A DNA stretch of 64,000 nt from Parenemella sanctibonifatiensis (GTDB lineage Bacteria; Actinomycetota; Actinomycetes; Propionibacteriales; Propionibacteriaceae), in NCBI RefSeq assembly GCF_002250565.1, contig NZ_NMVJ01000001.1:310001-374000 (forward strand), in the 5' to 3' direction. The stretch's first letter is position 1. Each line of letters starts with the position of its first letter. Under the pieces are notes generated by a model. That model saw nothing but the letters and a program-made list of their open reading frames with translations. It ran no database searches and had not been told where the DNA came from. Of this stretch, positions 44,806-53,208 are shown piece by piece. Made by a program: the position numbers and the translations under genes.

Positions 44806-47169
44806 ATGTCCACCTCGCCCCCGGATCGCCCCTCGAATTCACCGCCCCACGACCCGCCGCCGACCGAGCTGTGGCCCGACGAGCCACCACCGGAGCCGTG
44901 GGAGCTGCCGCCTGATCCCGACTACGACCGCCCCGATGACGCCGACTTGGCGTGGGCAGACGGGACCAGTTCGACAGCCGCTGCTCCACGGCGTACGCCG
45001 AAGGCCGCCACGGGAACGGTGGCCCAACGCGGCACCGACGGACTCCGCGAGGAGGCACTGGCGATCCTGCGGGAGCTCACCGGCCGACCAGATGCGGACT
45101 TCCACGCCGGACAGTTCGAGGCGATCGAGGCGCTGGTGGCTCGCCACGAACGCGCCTTGGTGGTGCAGCGCACCGGTTGGGGCAAGTCGGCGGTCTATTT
45201 CATCGCCGCGCTGTTGCAGCGCCGCGCCGGCGCCGGACCGGCCCTGATCGTGTCCCCGTTACTAGCGTTGATGCGCGACCAGGTTGCCGCTGCCGAACGG
45301 GCCGGCGTACGGGCGGCGGCCATCAACTCGGCCAACCGCACCGAGTGGGACGACATCGAGCGGTTGCTGGACGAGGATGCCGTTGACGTGCTCTTCGTGT
45401 CCCCGGAACGCCTGGTGAATCCACGCTTTCGCGAGGAGCAACTACCCCGGTTGGTGGCGGCGATGGGGCTGTTGGTGATCGACGAGGCCCACTGCATCAG
45501 CGACTGGGGGCATGACTTCCGCCCGGACTATCGGCGGATTCGTACGCTGATCGCCGACCTGCCGACAGGAGTGCCGGTGCTGGCGACCACCGCGACGGCG
45601 AATGAACGGGTGGTCGCCGATGTGGCCGAGCAGATGGAGGCCGGTGGGCACGAGGTGTTCACCCTGCGCGGCCCGCTGGCACGGGACTCACTGCGACTGG
45701 GCGTGTTGGAGTTGGGGACGCAGTGGCGCCGGTTGGCGTGGCTGGCCCAGCACCTGGCCGAGCTGCCCGGCAGCGGCATCATCTATTGCCTCACCGTGGC
45801 CGCCGCCGAGGACACCGCCAGTCTGCTGACCAAGGCCGGCCACGATGTGGTCGCCTACACCGGGCGTACAGATGCGGCCGCCCGGCAGGAAGCCGAGGAG
45901 GCACTGAAGGCCAACCAGGTGAAGGCCCTGGTGGCGACCTCGGCATTGGGCATGGGCTTCGACAAGCCCGACCTGGGCTTCGTGGTGCACCTGGGCGCGC
46001 CGAGCTCGCCGGTGGCCTATTACCAGCAGGTCGGCCGCGCGGGCCGCGCCACCGACAATGCCGATGTGTTGTTGCTGCCGGGCACAGAGGACCAGGAGAT
46101 CTGGCACTACTTCGCCACCAACGCGATGCCCACCCAGGCTCGCGCCGACGCCACGCTGGCCGCACTCGCGGACTCCCCCAAACCGCTGTCGGTGCCCGCC
46201 CTGGAGTCGCGGGTCGATCTGCGGCGAGGTCAGTTGGAGCTGTTGCTCAAGGTGTTGGCGGTCGACGGCGCGGTGGAGGCTGTCTCGGGCGGTTGGGTGG
46301 CGACGGGGCAGCCGTGGATCTACGACGCCGAGCGCTACGACCGGATCGCGCAGGCCCGCAAGGACGAGCAGCAGGCGATGCTCGACTACGAGAGCGGCAA
46401 GACCTGCCGGATGGCGTTCCTGACCGAGCAGCTCGACGATCCGCACGCAGCGCCGTGTGGGCGCTGTGACGTGTGCGCAGGCGTCTGGTTCGACCCGGAG
46501 GTCAGTGTCGAAGCCGGTCAGAACGCCCAGCAGACCATCGATCGGGTCGGCGTGGAGTTGCCGCCCCGGGCGACCTGGCCGAGCGGTCTGGATCGAGTCG
46601 GAGTCAGCGCCGACGGGAAGCCGGTGAAAGGCAAGATCGCTGCCGACGAGCAGGTGCTGGAGGGGCGGGCGGTCGCCCGGCTCACCGACTTGGGCTGGGG
46701 CGGGCCGCTGCGCGAGCTGTTCGCGACCGACGAGGACGGCCGGCCCGTCGACGCCGAGGTGCCACGCGAGTTGGTGGCGCCCTGCCTGCGGGTGCTGAAG
46801 GAATGGGACTGGGAGCAGCGTCCTGCCGCGGTCGTGTGGATCCCGAGTGTGACGCGGCCGAGCCTGGCGAAATCCTTGGCGACCGGCATCGCGAGCGCCG
46901 GGCAGTTGGAACTGTTGGGGCCGCTTGACCTCAACCCGCGCGCCGAGCCGCTGGAGGGTGCCACCAACAGCGCCTTCCGGGTGCGGGACGTGTGGCATCG
47001 GTTCGCGGTCCCCGACGAGATCGCCGGGCAGTTGGGCGGTTTGAGCGGCCCGGTGCTGCTGGTCGACGACCTGTACGACTCCGGCTGGACCATGACCGTG
47101 GCCGGGCGGCTGCTTCGCCGCGCCGGCGCCCGAGCCGTGCTGCCTCTGGCGCTGGCGTCACAGCGCTGA
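44806..47169 (+). CDS. recQ: RecQ-family DNA helicase with C-terminal phosphoribosyltransferase-like domain
   Basis: A 787-residue protein. A Pro/Asp-rich N-terminal extension (1-75) is followed by an SF2 helicase core: Walker A QRTGWGKSAVYF (Lys127), DEAH box at 226-229 in VIDEAHCISDWGHDFRPDY, TTATAN, and the QVGRAGRATDNAD motif VI. The RecQ zinc-type cluster CRMAFLTEQLDD...CGRCDVC follows at about 535-555. From about residue 660 the sequence changes to a phosphoribosyltransferase fold, with VLLVDDLYDSGWTMTVAGRLL (about 749-769) as the PRPP-loop motif, in place of an HRDC domain. ATG 44806 is supported by the extension being low-complexity; other starts cannot be excluded. The 251-base gap before it holds only a weak inverted repeat (ATCTC-TT-GAGAT, 44647-44658). 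Confidence 0.92.
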   Translation: MSTSPPDRPSNSPPHDPPPTELWPDEPPPEPWELPPDPDYDRPDDADLAWADGTSSTAAAPRRTPKAATGTVAQRGTDGLREEALAILRELTGRPDADFHAGQFEAIEALVARHERALVVQRTGWGKSAVYFIAALLQRRAGAGPALIVSPLLALMRDQVAAAERAGVRAAAINSANRTEWDDIERLLDEDAVDVLFVSPERLVNPRFREEQLPRLVAAMGLLVIDEAHCISDWGHDFRPDYRRIRTLIADLPTGVPVLATTATANERVVADVAEQMEAGGHEVFTLRGPLARDSLRLGVLELGTQWRRLAWLAQHLAELPGSGIIYCLTVAAAEDTASLLTKAGHDVVAYTGRTDAAARQEAEEALKANQVKALVATSALGMGFDKPDLGFVVHLGAPSSPVAYYQQVGRAGRATDNADVLLLPGTEDQEIWHYFATNAMPTQARADATLAALADSPKPLSVPALESRVDLRRGQLELLLKVLAVDGAVEAVSGGWVATGQPWIYDAERYDRIAQARKDEQQAMLDYESGKTCRMAFLTEQLDDPHAAPCGRCDVCAGVWFDPEVSVEAGQNAQQTIDRVGVELPPRATWPSGLDRVGVSADGKPVKGKIAADEQVLEGRAVARLTDLGWGGPLRELFATDEDGRPVDAEVPRELVAPCLRVLKEWDWEQRPAAVVWIPSVTRPSLAKSLATGIASAGQLELLGPLDLNPRAEPLEGATNSAFRVRDVWHRFAVPDEIAGQLGGLSGPVLLVDDLYDSGWTMTVAGRLLRRAGARAVLPLALASQR

Positions 47170-47191
47170 GACGTTCCTGCGGGAAACCTCC

Positions 47192-48229
47192 TCAGCCTCG
47201 GTCGCGTTGCTGGTAGCCGCGCAACAGTCCGGCGGCCGTCGTCGCGTCATCGACGGTGACCGTGATCCGCTTCCCGTTGGTGCGGGTGACGAGGAGCGCT
47301 TCCCCAGCGCGCATCACGATCCCCTGCCCGTACGTGGAATTGAAGCGCCAGCCCCAGCCACCAAAGTCGCCCATCGGGTTGATCTCCACGACCTCCACCG
47401 AGGCGATCTCATCGATCGGGATCTGCACCCGAGGCCAACCCACGAGCGACCGCGCTTGGAAACCTGCGGCGTCAAAGCGCACCCGAAACGCGGTCATCAT
47501 CAACACCAGCAGGGCGATCAGGACCCCGGTCCCGGCGATGGCCCATCCTGCCGCAACCTCGCCGATGACGAAGAGATAGACAGCCATCAGCACCAGCGCC
47601 ACCTGCGAGACCACCAGCACGATCACCCCTGGCCGCGCCATGGTGACGGTCTGCAGCCAGGCCGCCTGCTCCCCGGGCCGCAACGCAATCGGGTCCGGGC
47701 GTACGCCATCGGCGGCCTCGGCCGCCACCCGCGGTGTGAGCTGCCAGCCGACCACGCCCAGGACGACTCCGATCGCGAACGCCGCGGCCATCCCCCACCA
47801 CGGCAGCGGCACCGAGCCGGCGTCCTCGAGGTCGAGTTGCACGATCACGAGCAGCAGCATCAGTACGCCGAAGAAGCCGACGGTCCACAGGTTGATGGCC
47901 GAGATCATCCGCAGGTCGAGCGCCCCGCGTCGGCTGCGGCCCGCCAGCGCCAGCAGCGAGATCAGCGCAATCAGAGCCCCGCAGATCGCGCCGGTTGCCA
48001 CCGGATAGGCCCATGGCGCACCCCAGCCGTCGGGCGTACCGCTGAATCCCCAGTGGGTCGCGACGCGGTCGGGCAGCCGTGGCAGCAACGCCAGCTGCAC
48101 GACCACCACGGCCGCCGTCAGCACCAGCGGGATCAGCACCCCGACGAGCCAAAACCGCGCCAGCGCGCGCCGATGGTCCGGGTCCCGGCCGTCAGCAACC
48201 TCGGTCACATTGATGTCAGCCGCGTCCAT
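47192..48229 (-). CDS. DUF1648 membrane protein
   Basis: A 345-residue protein with seven to eight hydrophobic segments. The DUF1648 segment lies near the N-terminus (LPRLPDRVATHWGFSGTPDGWGAPWAY), and a PH-like soluble part at the C-terminus (VRFDAAGFQARSLVGWPRVQIPIDEIASVEVVEINPMGDFGGWGWRF) resembles the domain often fused in actinobacteria. SdpI relatives with DUF1648 give immunity to membrane toxins, but this fusion is uncharacterised. The ATG at 48229 overlaps the preceding GntR gene by 14 bases; the pair is a frequent actinobacterial unit. Confidence 0.82.
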   Translation of the reverse strand: MDAADINVTEVADGRDPDHRRALARFWLVGVLIPLVLTAAVVVVQLALLPRLPDRVATHWGFSGTPDGWGAPWAYPVATGAICGALIALISLLALAGRSRRGALDLRMISAINLWTVGFFGVLMLLLVIVQLDLEDAGSVPLPWWGMAAAFAIGVVLGVVGWQLTPRVAAEAADGVRPDPIALRPGEQAAWLQTVTMARPGVIVLVVSQVALVLMAVYLFVIGEVAAGWAIAGTGVLIALLVLMMTAFRVRFDAAGFQARSLVGWPRVQIPIDEIASVEVVEINPMGDFGGWGWRFNSTYGQGIVMRAGEALLVTRTNGKRITVTVDDATTAAGLLRGYQQRDRG

Positions 48230-48644
48230 CGGCGTCCCCTTCGATCCTGGTGCTTCTTTCGATCTTGGCGTCCCCGTCGATCCCGGTGTCCCCGTCGATC
48301 CCGGTGTCCCGCACCAGTTCGGCCACCGTCGCCTGCGACACTCCGAGCGTGCCGGCCCGGCGTACCAGCGCCTCGATGTCGCCGCGCAGCCCCACCACCG
48401 CGGTTGCCAGGTCGGTGACCACCGCGCCGCGTCCGCGTCGGATGTCAACCAAGCCCTCGGCCCGAAGTTCCTGGTAGGCCCGCAGCACCGTGTGGAGGTT
48501 GACGCCCAACGAGGCCGCCACCTCCTTCGCCGCCGGCAACTTCTCCCCCGGTCTGACCCGACCCGCGGCCAGCTCCTGCCGGATGGCAGCGGCCAACTGC
48601 GCGAACACCGGCACCTCGCTGCCGGGATCAATACGGATGAGCAT
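48216..48644 (-). CDS. GntR-family regulator, YtrA type, with repeat-bearing tail
   Basis: A 142-residue regulator. The winged HTH (PVFAQLAAAIRQELAAGRVRPGEKLPAAKEVAASLGVNLHTVLRAYQELRAEGLVDIRRGRG) is followed by a short helical part. The last 30 residues contain a degenerate hexapeptide repeat (DTGIDG, DTGIDG, DAKIER, STRIEG) encoded by 18-bp tandem units. Expected to repress its own operon with the DUF1648 gene, whose start lies inside it. Promoter and operator candidates lie directly at the start codon. Confidence 0.9.
   Translation of the reverse strand: MLIRIDPGSEVPVFAQLAAAIRQELAAGRVRPGEKLPAAKEVAASLGVNLHTVLRAYQELRAEGLVDIRRGRGAVVTDLATAVVGLRGDIEALVRRAGTLGVSQATVAELVRDTGIDGDTGIDGDAKIERSTRIEGDADGRG
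48270..48310. repeat. 18-bp tandem repeat inside the GntR gene
   Basis: GTCCCCGTCGATCCCGGT occurs exactly at 48270-48287 and 48288-48305, with a partial third copy. It encodes the DTGIDG repeat in the regulator's C-terminal tail; being a multiple of three it keeps the frame. Confidence 0.85.
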
Positions 48645-48649
48645 GGGTT

Positions 48650-48670
48650 AATTCTAGCGCAACTAGCATT
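48650..48670 (-). promoter_or_regulatory. Leaderless promoter and operator of the GntR/DUF1648 operon
   Basis: AATTCTAG (48650-48657) and CTAGCATT (48663-48670) form an inverted repeat (7 of 8) with a 5-base spacer. On the minus strand it contains TAGAAT, a good -10, ending six bases before the ATG at 48644, so the transcript would be leaderless and the operator would cover the promoter. Confidence 0.55.
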
Positions 48671-48742
48671 ACTTGGATCGAGCCGGGCAAGCACCGACTC
48701 GGCTCGGAGGGACCCCTCCCCCACATCCACCACCAACACGAA

Positions 48743-48772
48743 GGCGAGGCGTTCCCGCGGGAACGCCTCGCC
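48743..48772 (-). terminator. Terminator after the HEAT-repeat gene
   Basis: A 30-base perfect palindrome with arms GGCGAGGCGTTCCCG and CGGGAACGCCTCGCC, extended by CACGA/TCGTG with one mismatch pair on the outside. It lies 19 bases after the stop of the leftward HEAT gene. Confidence 0.75.
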
Positions 48773-48790
48773 TCGTGAACAGGCCGCTTG

Positions 48791-49516
48791 TCAGCTCGCC
48801 AGCGCCTCCTCGGCGGACTCGGCGATGCCGGCTCGGGGGTCCTCGGCGAGCCGCTTGAGGGCAGCCGTCACCACGGTGCTGTCCGCCTCCCGCAGCGCCT
48901 GCTTGGCGGTCTCGACCTCGGCGCTGACCCGCTTGCGGGCGATGGTGCCGCGGGTCATCGGATCGATGATGCGCACCAAGATCTCGGCGACCTGATCCAC
49001 GATCACCGGGTCATCGGAGCCCAGGTAGGACACCAGCGCGGCGACCGAATCCGGGCCGCGCTGCACGAACGCCCGGTTCAGCGCCTCCCGCCGCTCGGCG
49101 TTGTCGCCGCCGAGGTGGGCGGCCAGCGCTGCCGGGTCGGCGTTCAGGCGCGCCATCGCCCACCACGCCTTCGCTGAAACGGCCGGGTCGGGGTCGTCGG
49201 CGTACGCCTGCACCTGCGGCAGCGTGGCCGGGTCGCCGACCTTGGACAAGGCATGCAGGATGCGTACCCGGGCTGGGTTGCCGATGTCGGAGTCGAGGGC
49301 GGCCAACAGCTTCGGGGTCGCGGTCTCGCCGTACGCCACCACCGCCCAGGTCATCGTCTCCACGACAGGGTCGATGGTCTCGTGGCACAGCAACTCGACG
49401 AGTTCGTCCAGGGCCTCGGCCGGCTGGTGGCTGCCGATCTCCAGGGCGGCCTGGCTGCGGATCTCGGGATCGTCGTTGCGGGCTGCCTTCAGCAGCTGGT
49501 CCACGGGAGTCTTCAT
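48791..49516 (-). CDS. HEAT-repeat protein
   Basis: A 241-residue, all-helical protein with about six HEAT/PBS-lyase-like repeats: NDDPEIRSQAALEIGSHQPAEALDELVELL, then CHETIDPVVETMTWAVVAYGETATPKLLAAL, SDIGNPARVRILHALSKVGDPATLPQVQAYA, DDPDPAVSAKAWWAMARL and others. No lyase catalytic residues were recognised; such proteins usually act as adaptors. ATG 49516 gives a repeat directly at the start; the longer frame adds 28 Arg/Pro-rich residues. Stand-alone gene, divergent from xseA (118 bp). Confidence 0.85.
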   Translation of the reverse strand: MKTPVDQLLKAARNDDPEIRSQAALEIGSHQPAEALDELVELLCHETIDPVVETMTWAVVAYGETATPKLLAALDSDIGNPARVRILHALSKVGDPATLPQVQAYADDPDPAVSAKAWWAMARLNADPAALAAHLGGDNAERREALNRAFVQRGPDSVAALVSYLGSDDPVIVDQVAEILVRIIDPMTRGTIARKRVSAEVETAKQALREADSTVVTAALKRLAEDPRAGIAESAEEALAS

Positions 49517-49634
49517 GCCGACAAGCCTAGGCGGGCGGTGCGGCGTACGCATGGGAATATGCCGCAGGCGGAAGGGTGGCTCAGGTCGGCGCAGTCCCAA
49601 GGTTTCTGTCGGCGTACGCCGTTAGGGTGAGCCC

Positions 49635-50936
49635 ATGGCGCTGGACAGTTCCCCGGACAACCCGCAGCCGCTGCGCGTGATCGCGCTCGCGGTGCAGCAG
49701 TGGGTCGGGCAGCTCGGCGCCGTCTGGGTCGAGGCGCAGATCGTGGAGATCAACAACCGCGGCGGCCGCGCCTACCTGACGTTGCGCGACCCCACCGCCG
49801 ACGTGTCGGTGTCGGTGTCGACCACCTCAGCGGTGCTCGATGCTGCCGGTCCACTGCCGGCCGGTTCCCGGGTCACCGCCTGGATCAAGCCGAACGTCTG
49901 GACCAAGACCGGCCGTCTGAGCTACGACTGCCGGGAGATCCGTCCCACCGGGGAGGGCCGCCTGCTTGCACAACTCGAACAGCGCAAACGGATGCTGCAG
50001 GCCGAGGGTCTGTTCGACCCGAGCCGCAAGGCGAAGCTGCCGCTGCTGCCGGCCGGCATCGGCCTGGTCACCGGTCAGGGCACCGCCGCTGAACGCGACG
50101 TCATCGACACCATCGCCGCCCGGTGGCCGCAGGCGTACGTCCGCACCGTGCATGCTCGGGTGCAGGGCGACACCACCGTCACCGAAGTCATCGGTGCGCT
50201 GCAGCGGCTCGACAACGACCCCACCATCGAGGTCATCATCATCGCCCGCGGCGGCGGGTCCCTGGACGACCTGCTGCCCTTCTCCGACGAGTCCTTGGCG
50301 CGTGCTGTCGCGGCTGCCCGTACGCCGGTCATCAGCGCGATCGGCCATCAGACCGACACCCCGATCCTGGACCTGGTCGCCGACGTACGCGCCTTCACCC
50401 CGACCGACGCCGCCAAGCAGGTGGTGCCCGACATCGCCGAGGAACGCACCCGGCTGATGCAGGCCCGCGCCCGACTCGACCAGGCCATCGTCGGACGCAT
50501 CGAACGCGAGACCCAGCAGTTGGCGGCGCTGCGCAGCCGTCCAGTGCTGCAGGATCCGACGGCCAGCTTCCGGGGCCACGAGGATGTCCTGGCCCGACTC
50601 CGGGATCGGCTCGACCACGCCGTCGACCGGCACCTGGAACGGGCCAGCGCCGAGTTGGGTCGCAGCCTCGCGCAGGTCCGCGCGATGTCACCAAAGGCGA
50701 CCCTGGAACGCGGCTACGCGATCCTGGCCGACGCCGACCGGGCCTCGGTCACCTCGGTCGACGACGTTGAGGTCGGGGCGCCACTGTCGGCTTACCTGGC
50801 CGACGGCGTACTCGACCTCGAAGTGCTGGGCCACCACAGCCCTGACACCGGCCCACCCCATGCCGATCCCACTGACGCCGACCCCACTGACGCCGATCCG
50901 ACCGACACCCACGCCGAAGACGAGGAGACTGCATGA
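49635..50936 (+). CDS. xseA: Exodeoxyribonuclease VII large subunit
   Basis: Large subunit of the single-strand exonuclease that works with XseB. The 433 residues include the N-terminal OB-fold (VWVEAQIVEINNRGGRAYLTLRDPTADVSVSV). The catalytic domain has GLVTGQGTAAERDVIDTIAARWP, ARGGGSLDDLLPFSDE and AIGHQTDTPILDLVADVRAFTPTDAA, and a long helical C-terminal part follows. The tail contains three ADPTD repeats encoded by 15-bp units (50862-50906), which are not part of the fold. The stop overlaps the xseB start (ATGA). The xseA-xseB order is as in mycobacteria. Confidence 0.96.
   Translation: MALDSSPDNPQPLRVIALAVQQWVGQLGAVWVEAQIVEINNRGGRAYLTLRDPTADVSVSVSTTSAVLDAAGPLPAGSRVTAWIKPNVWTKTGRLSYDCREIRPTGEGRLLAQLEQRKRMLQAEGLFDPSRKAKLPLLPAGIGLVTGQGTAAERDVIDTIAARWPQAYVRTVHARVQGDTTVTEVIGALQRLDNDPTIEVIIIARGGGSLDDLLPFSDESLARAVAAARTPVISAIGHQTDTPILDLVADVRAFTPTDAAKQVVPDIAEERTRLMQARARLDQAIVGRIERETQQLAALRSRPVLQDPTASFRGHEDVLARLRDRLDHAVDRHLERASAELGRSLAQVRAMSPKATLERGYAILADADRASVTSVDDVEVGAPLSAYLADGVLDLEVLGHHSPDTGPPHADPTDADPTDADPTDTHAEDEETA
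50862..50906 (+). repeat. Three 15-bp tandem units in the xseA tail
   Basis: Units at 50862-50876 (GCCGATCCCACTGAC), 50877-50891 (one change) and 50892-50906 (two changes) encode ADPTD three times. Confidence 0.85.
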
Positions 50937-51142
50937 GCGAGGAACTCAGCTATGAACAGGCCCGCGACGCGCTCGTCGACGTCGTGCAGAAGCTCGAATC
51001 CGGCGGCGTGCCGCTGGCCGATTCGATGGAGCTGTGGCAGCGCGGCGAGAAGCTGGCCGCGATCTGCGAGAGCCACTTGGCCGGCGCGCGGCGTACCGTC
51101 GAACAGGGGCGCGCAGCTCGAGAGGCCGACGAAACCGACTGA
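50933..51142 (+). CDS. xseB: Exodeoxyribonuclease VII small subunit
   Basis: A 69-residue helical subunit that coats the XseA C-terminal helices. The sequence LSYEQARDALVDVVQKLESGGVPLADSMELWQRGEKLAAICESHL is the standard XseB pattern. Translationally coupled to xseA by ATGA. The stop is followed by 57 bases without a hairpin and then the convergent DUF4245 gene. Confidence 0.96.
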   Translation: MSEELSYEQARDALVDVVQKLESGGVPLADSMELWQRGEKLAAICESHLAGARRTVEQGRAAREADETD

Positions 51143-51199
51143 GGTCGGGTCCGGAGACGTCCGGGGCCCATCCGTGGCGTCAGGTCGGTGGACGCCAAC

Positions 51200-51742
51200 T
51201 CAGGCCAGGGTGCTGGCGTACGCCTCGATCGCCTCGTAGCTGGTGTCGGCGCTGACCACGGTGGTCACGCCGTCGGCGCTGCGCACCAGACTGCGGGTCC
51301 GGCCGTCCTCGCTGACCAGCCGTTCCCATTCCTGCCCGTTGATGCTGCTGGCGCCGTCGGCGGTGCCTTCCCGACTCATCTCGGGGACGATCCGGTCGGC
51401 CGCGGGCCCATCACGTTGGGTCAAGGAGTACGCCACCTGGTCCGGTCCCAGATAGACCAGCCGCCAGGTGTTGCCGGGCTCGGGTTCGCCGTTGAGGCCG
51501 GGCTGGCCCTGATTCAGCCAGCTGGCCCGCATCGGCTGCCAGGCCTCCGGCAGGTTGTCGGGGACTAGGACCGCGTACGGGGACTGCTCGCGCGCCGCCT
51601 CGATGGCCAGCTCGACCTCGGGGTCACCGGTCGGCCCCTCGCCGGGTCGCTGCGCCAGCCACTGGATCAGGATCACGGGCAGCAGAATCACCAACAACGC
51701 CACAATGATGTGGATGGCGGGGGGATTCGGTCGGCGGCTCAT
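51200..51742 (-). CDS. DUF4245 anchored protein
   Basis: A 180-residue protein with one N-terminal membrane helix (HIIVALLVILLPVILIQWL, about 11-29) and an extracytoplasmic DUF4245 domain (YAVLVPDNLPEAWQPMRASW, TWRLVYLGPDQVAYSLTQRD, SADTSYEAIEAYASTL). Function unknown. In many actinobacteria DUF4245 lies between xseAB and glpX-fumC; here xseAB and fumC are present, but no glpX is found between them. Confidence 0.85.
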   Translation of the reverse strand: MSRRPNPPAIHIIVALLVILLPVILIQWLAQRPGEGPTGDPEVELAIEAAREQSPYAVLVPDNLPEAWQPMRASWLNQGQPGLNGEPEPGNTWRLVYLGPDQVAYSLTQRDGPAADRIVPEMSREGTADGASSINGQEWERLVSEDGRTRSLVRSADGVTTVVSADTSYEAIEAYASTLA

Positions 51743-51872
51743 CGCTGCTCATCGTGCCACGGGCGACCGAACAAGACGAACCGCGACCAGACACCAACCG
51801 CGCCGTCAGCGGCTCGCGCGGTCCCTGCCGTGCCTGCCGCCGCAACGTCTGCGCGTTGGTTAGGCTGACCGC

Positions 51873-53201
51873 GTGCGCGTGGTGGAGGAGTTCGGCCTGC
51901 TGGCCAGCGAGATGCTGAGCCTGTGGCTGCGCTATTTCCCGCAATTGGGCGTGTGGTTCTGCCTCGGCTGGACGCTGAACAACCTCACCCTGTGGTGGGC
52001 CGGCAACCTCGGCGGCGACCTGCGCTGGCTCGCGATGATGGTCTTCGTCATCGGCGTGGTCGGCATGGTGATGGGTCTGGTGATGATGATCCATTCCATC
52101 GAACCTGGGCTGCACACCCCCGCGGAGATCCTGCGCCGCCAGGGCCGCGGGGAACCGCTCACCGTCCCCGAAGGCCTGGTCACCAGCGAACGCGCGATGG
52201 ATGTCGCGACCTCGGCACTGGGACCCTTTCTGGCCGTGTACGCCGTCTGGGGTCTGGTCGAGGACCAGGTCAGTGCCCTCTTCCTGACCACCTCCCTGCA
52301 CAACCGCGAACTCGATGATCGCAGCATCGACCTGCGTGACTGGCAGCTCTATCTGGTGATGGCCATCGGCGCCTGGGTGCTGAAGAGGCTGCTGACCTGG
52401 CTGTCGACCAAACGGCCCGGGCCATGGTTCAGCCTGCCGGCGCTGCTGGCTGAGGGCGTGATGGTGTTCACCAGCTTCTTGGCAATCTTCCGGATCAGTT
52501 CCAATGTCATCGACTGGCTGTCCGGGCGCCGCCTTGGCGAAGCCATCGACCACGCCTGGCGGACTCTCGTCGACGCCATCCCGGACCTGCACCTGCCCTT
52601 CGACCTGACGCTGCCCAAGGTGATCGAAGGCGCGCTCAGCTGGCTCTGGTCTGACTTCCTGCCGGCCATGTGGCAGGGCCTGATGCTGCCGCTGATGTGG
52701 CTGGCCCTCACCGCAGTGGTCTTCGGTTGGCGCGAGATCCGCGGCCGCGACCTGCTCGAGGGCACCCGCTTCGACCTCACCAACGAGGCCGTCGCCGCCC
52801 GCGCCGAACGCCTCGCTCCCCTGGTCCGCGGCCCACTGGGCCAGGTGCTCGACGCCCTCACCGCCGACCTCAAGGACAAGTACATCCCCGTCGTCCGCGC
52901 GCTGCGCCTGATCGCACGGTCGGGGCTGCCGTTCATCGGGGCGTACCTGGTGCTCGCGACGCTGATCGCCGTCGCCGGCGACCTCTTCTCCGTGCTGCAG
53001 CTGCAGTTGATCGGACCGCAGTCGGCGCCGGTCGCGTTGGCGTGGATACCCCTGCTGGATCTGATCCAGGGCCTGCTGTTCACCAGCTTGTCGATCGCCC
53101 TGTACGCCGCCGCCTTCGACCGCGGCATCGCGGACGTGACCGGCGCGGACTGGCGCCGCCGCCGCATCCAGCGGGCCACCCGCATCGCCGCTCCGAACTG
53201 A
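51873..53201 (+). CDS. Polytopic membrane protein of unknown function
   Basis: A 442-residue protein that I do not recognise. About nine hydrophobic segments are spread over the length (for example WLAMMVFVIGVVGMVMGLVMMI and LYLVMAIGAWVLKRLLTWL). Basic loops contain Arg clusters, and an amphipathic segment (LRGPLGQVLDALTADLKDKYIPVVRALRLIARSGLPF-like, about 325-360) precedes the last two helices. No transporter or enzyme motif was seen. GTG start; AGGCTGACC lies upstream rather than a strong ribosome-binding site. It is convergent with the cluster of three anchored proteins (7 bases between stops), which occupies the place of glpX in relatives. Confidence 0.6.
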   Translation: MRVVEEFGLLASEMLSLWLRYFPQLGVWFCLGWTLNNLTLWWAGNLGGDLRWLAMMVFVIGVVGMVMGLVMMIHSIEPGLHTPAEILRRQGRGEPLTVPEGLVTSERAMDVATSALGPFLAVYAVWGLVEDQVSALFLTTSLHNRELDDRSIDLRDWQLYLVMAIGAWVLKRLLTWLSTKRPGPWFSLPALLAEGVMVFTSFLAIFRISSNVIDWLSGRRLGEAIDHAWRTLVDAIPDLHLPFDLTLPKVIEGALSWLWSDFLPAMWQGLMLPLMWLALTAVVFGWREIRGRDLLEGTRFDLTNEAVAARAERLAPLVRGPLGQVLDALTADLKDKYIPVVRALRLIARSGLPFIGAYLVLATLIAVAGDLFSVLQLQLIGPQSAPVALAWIPLLDLIQGLLFTSLSIALYAAAFDRGIADVTGADWRRRRIQRATRIAAPN

Positions 53202-53208
53202 GCCCGCC

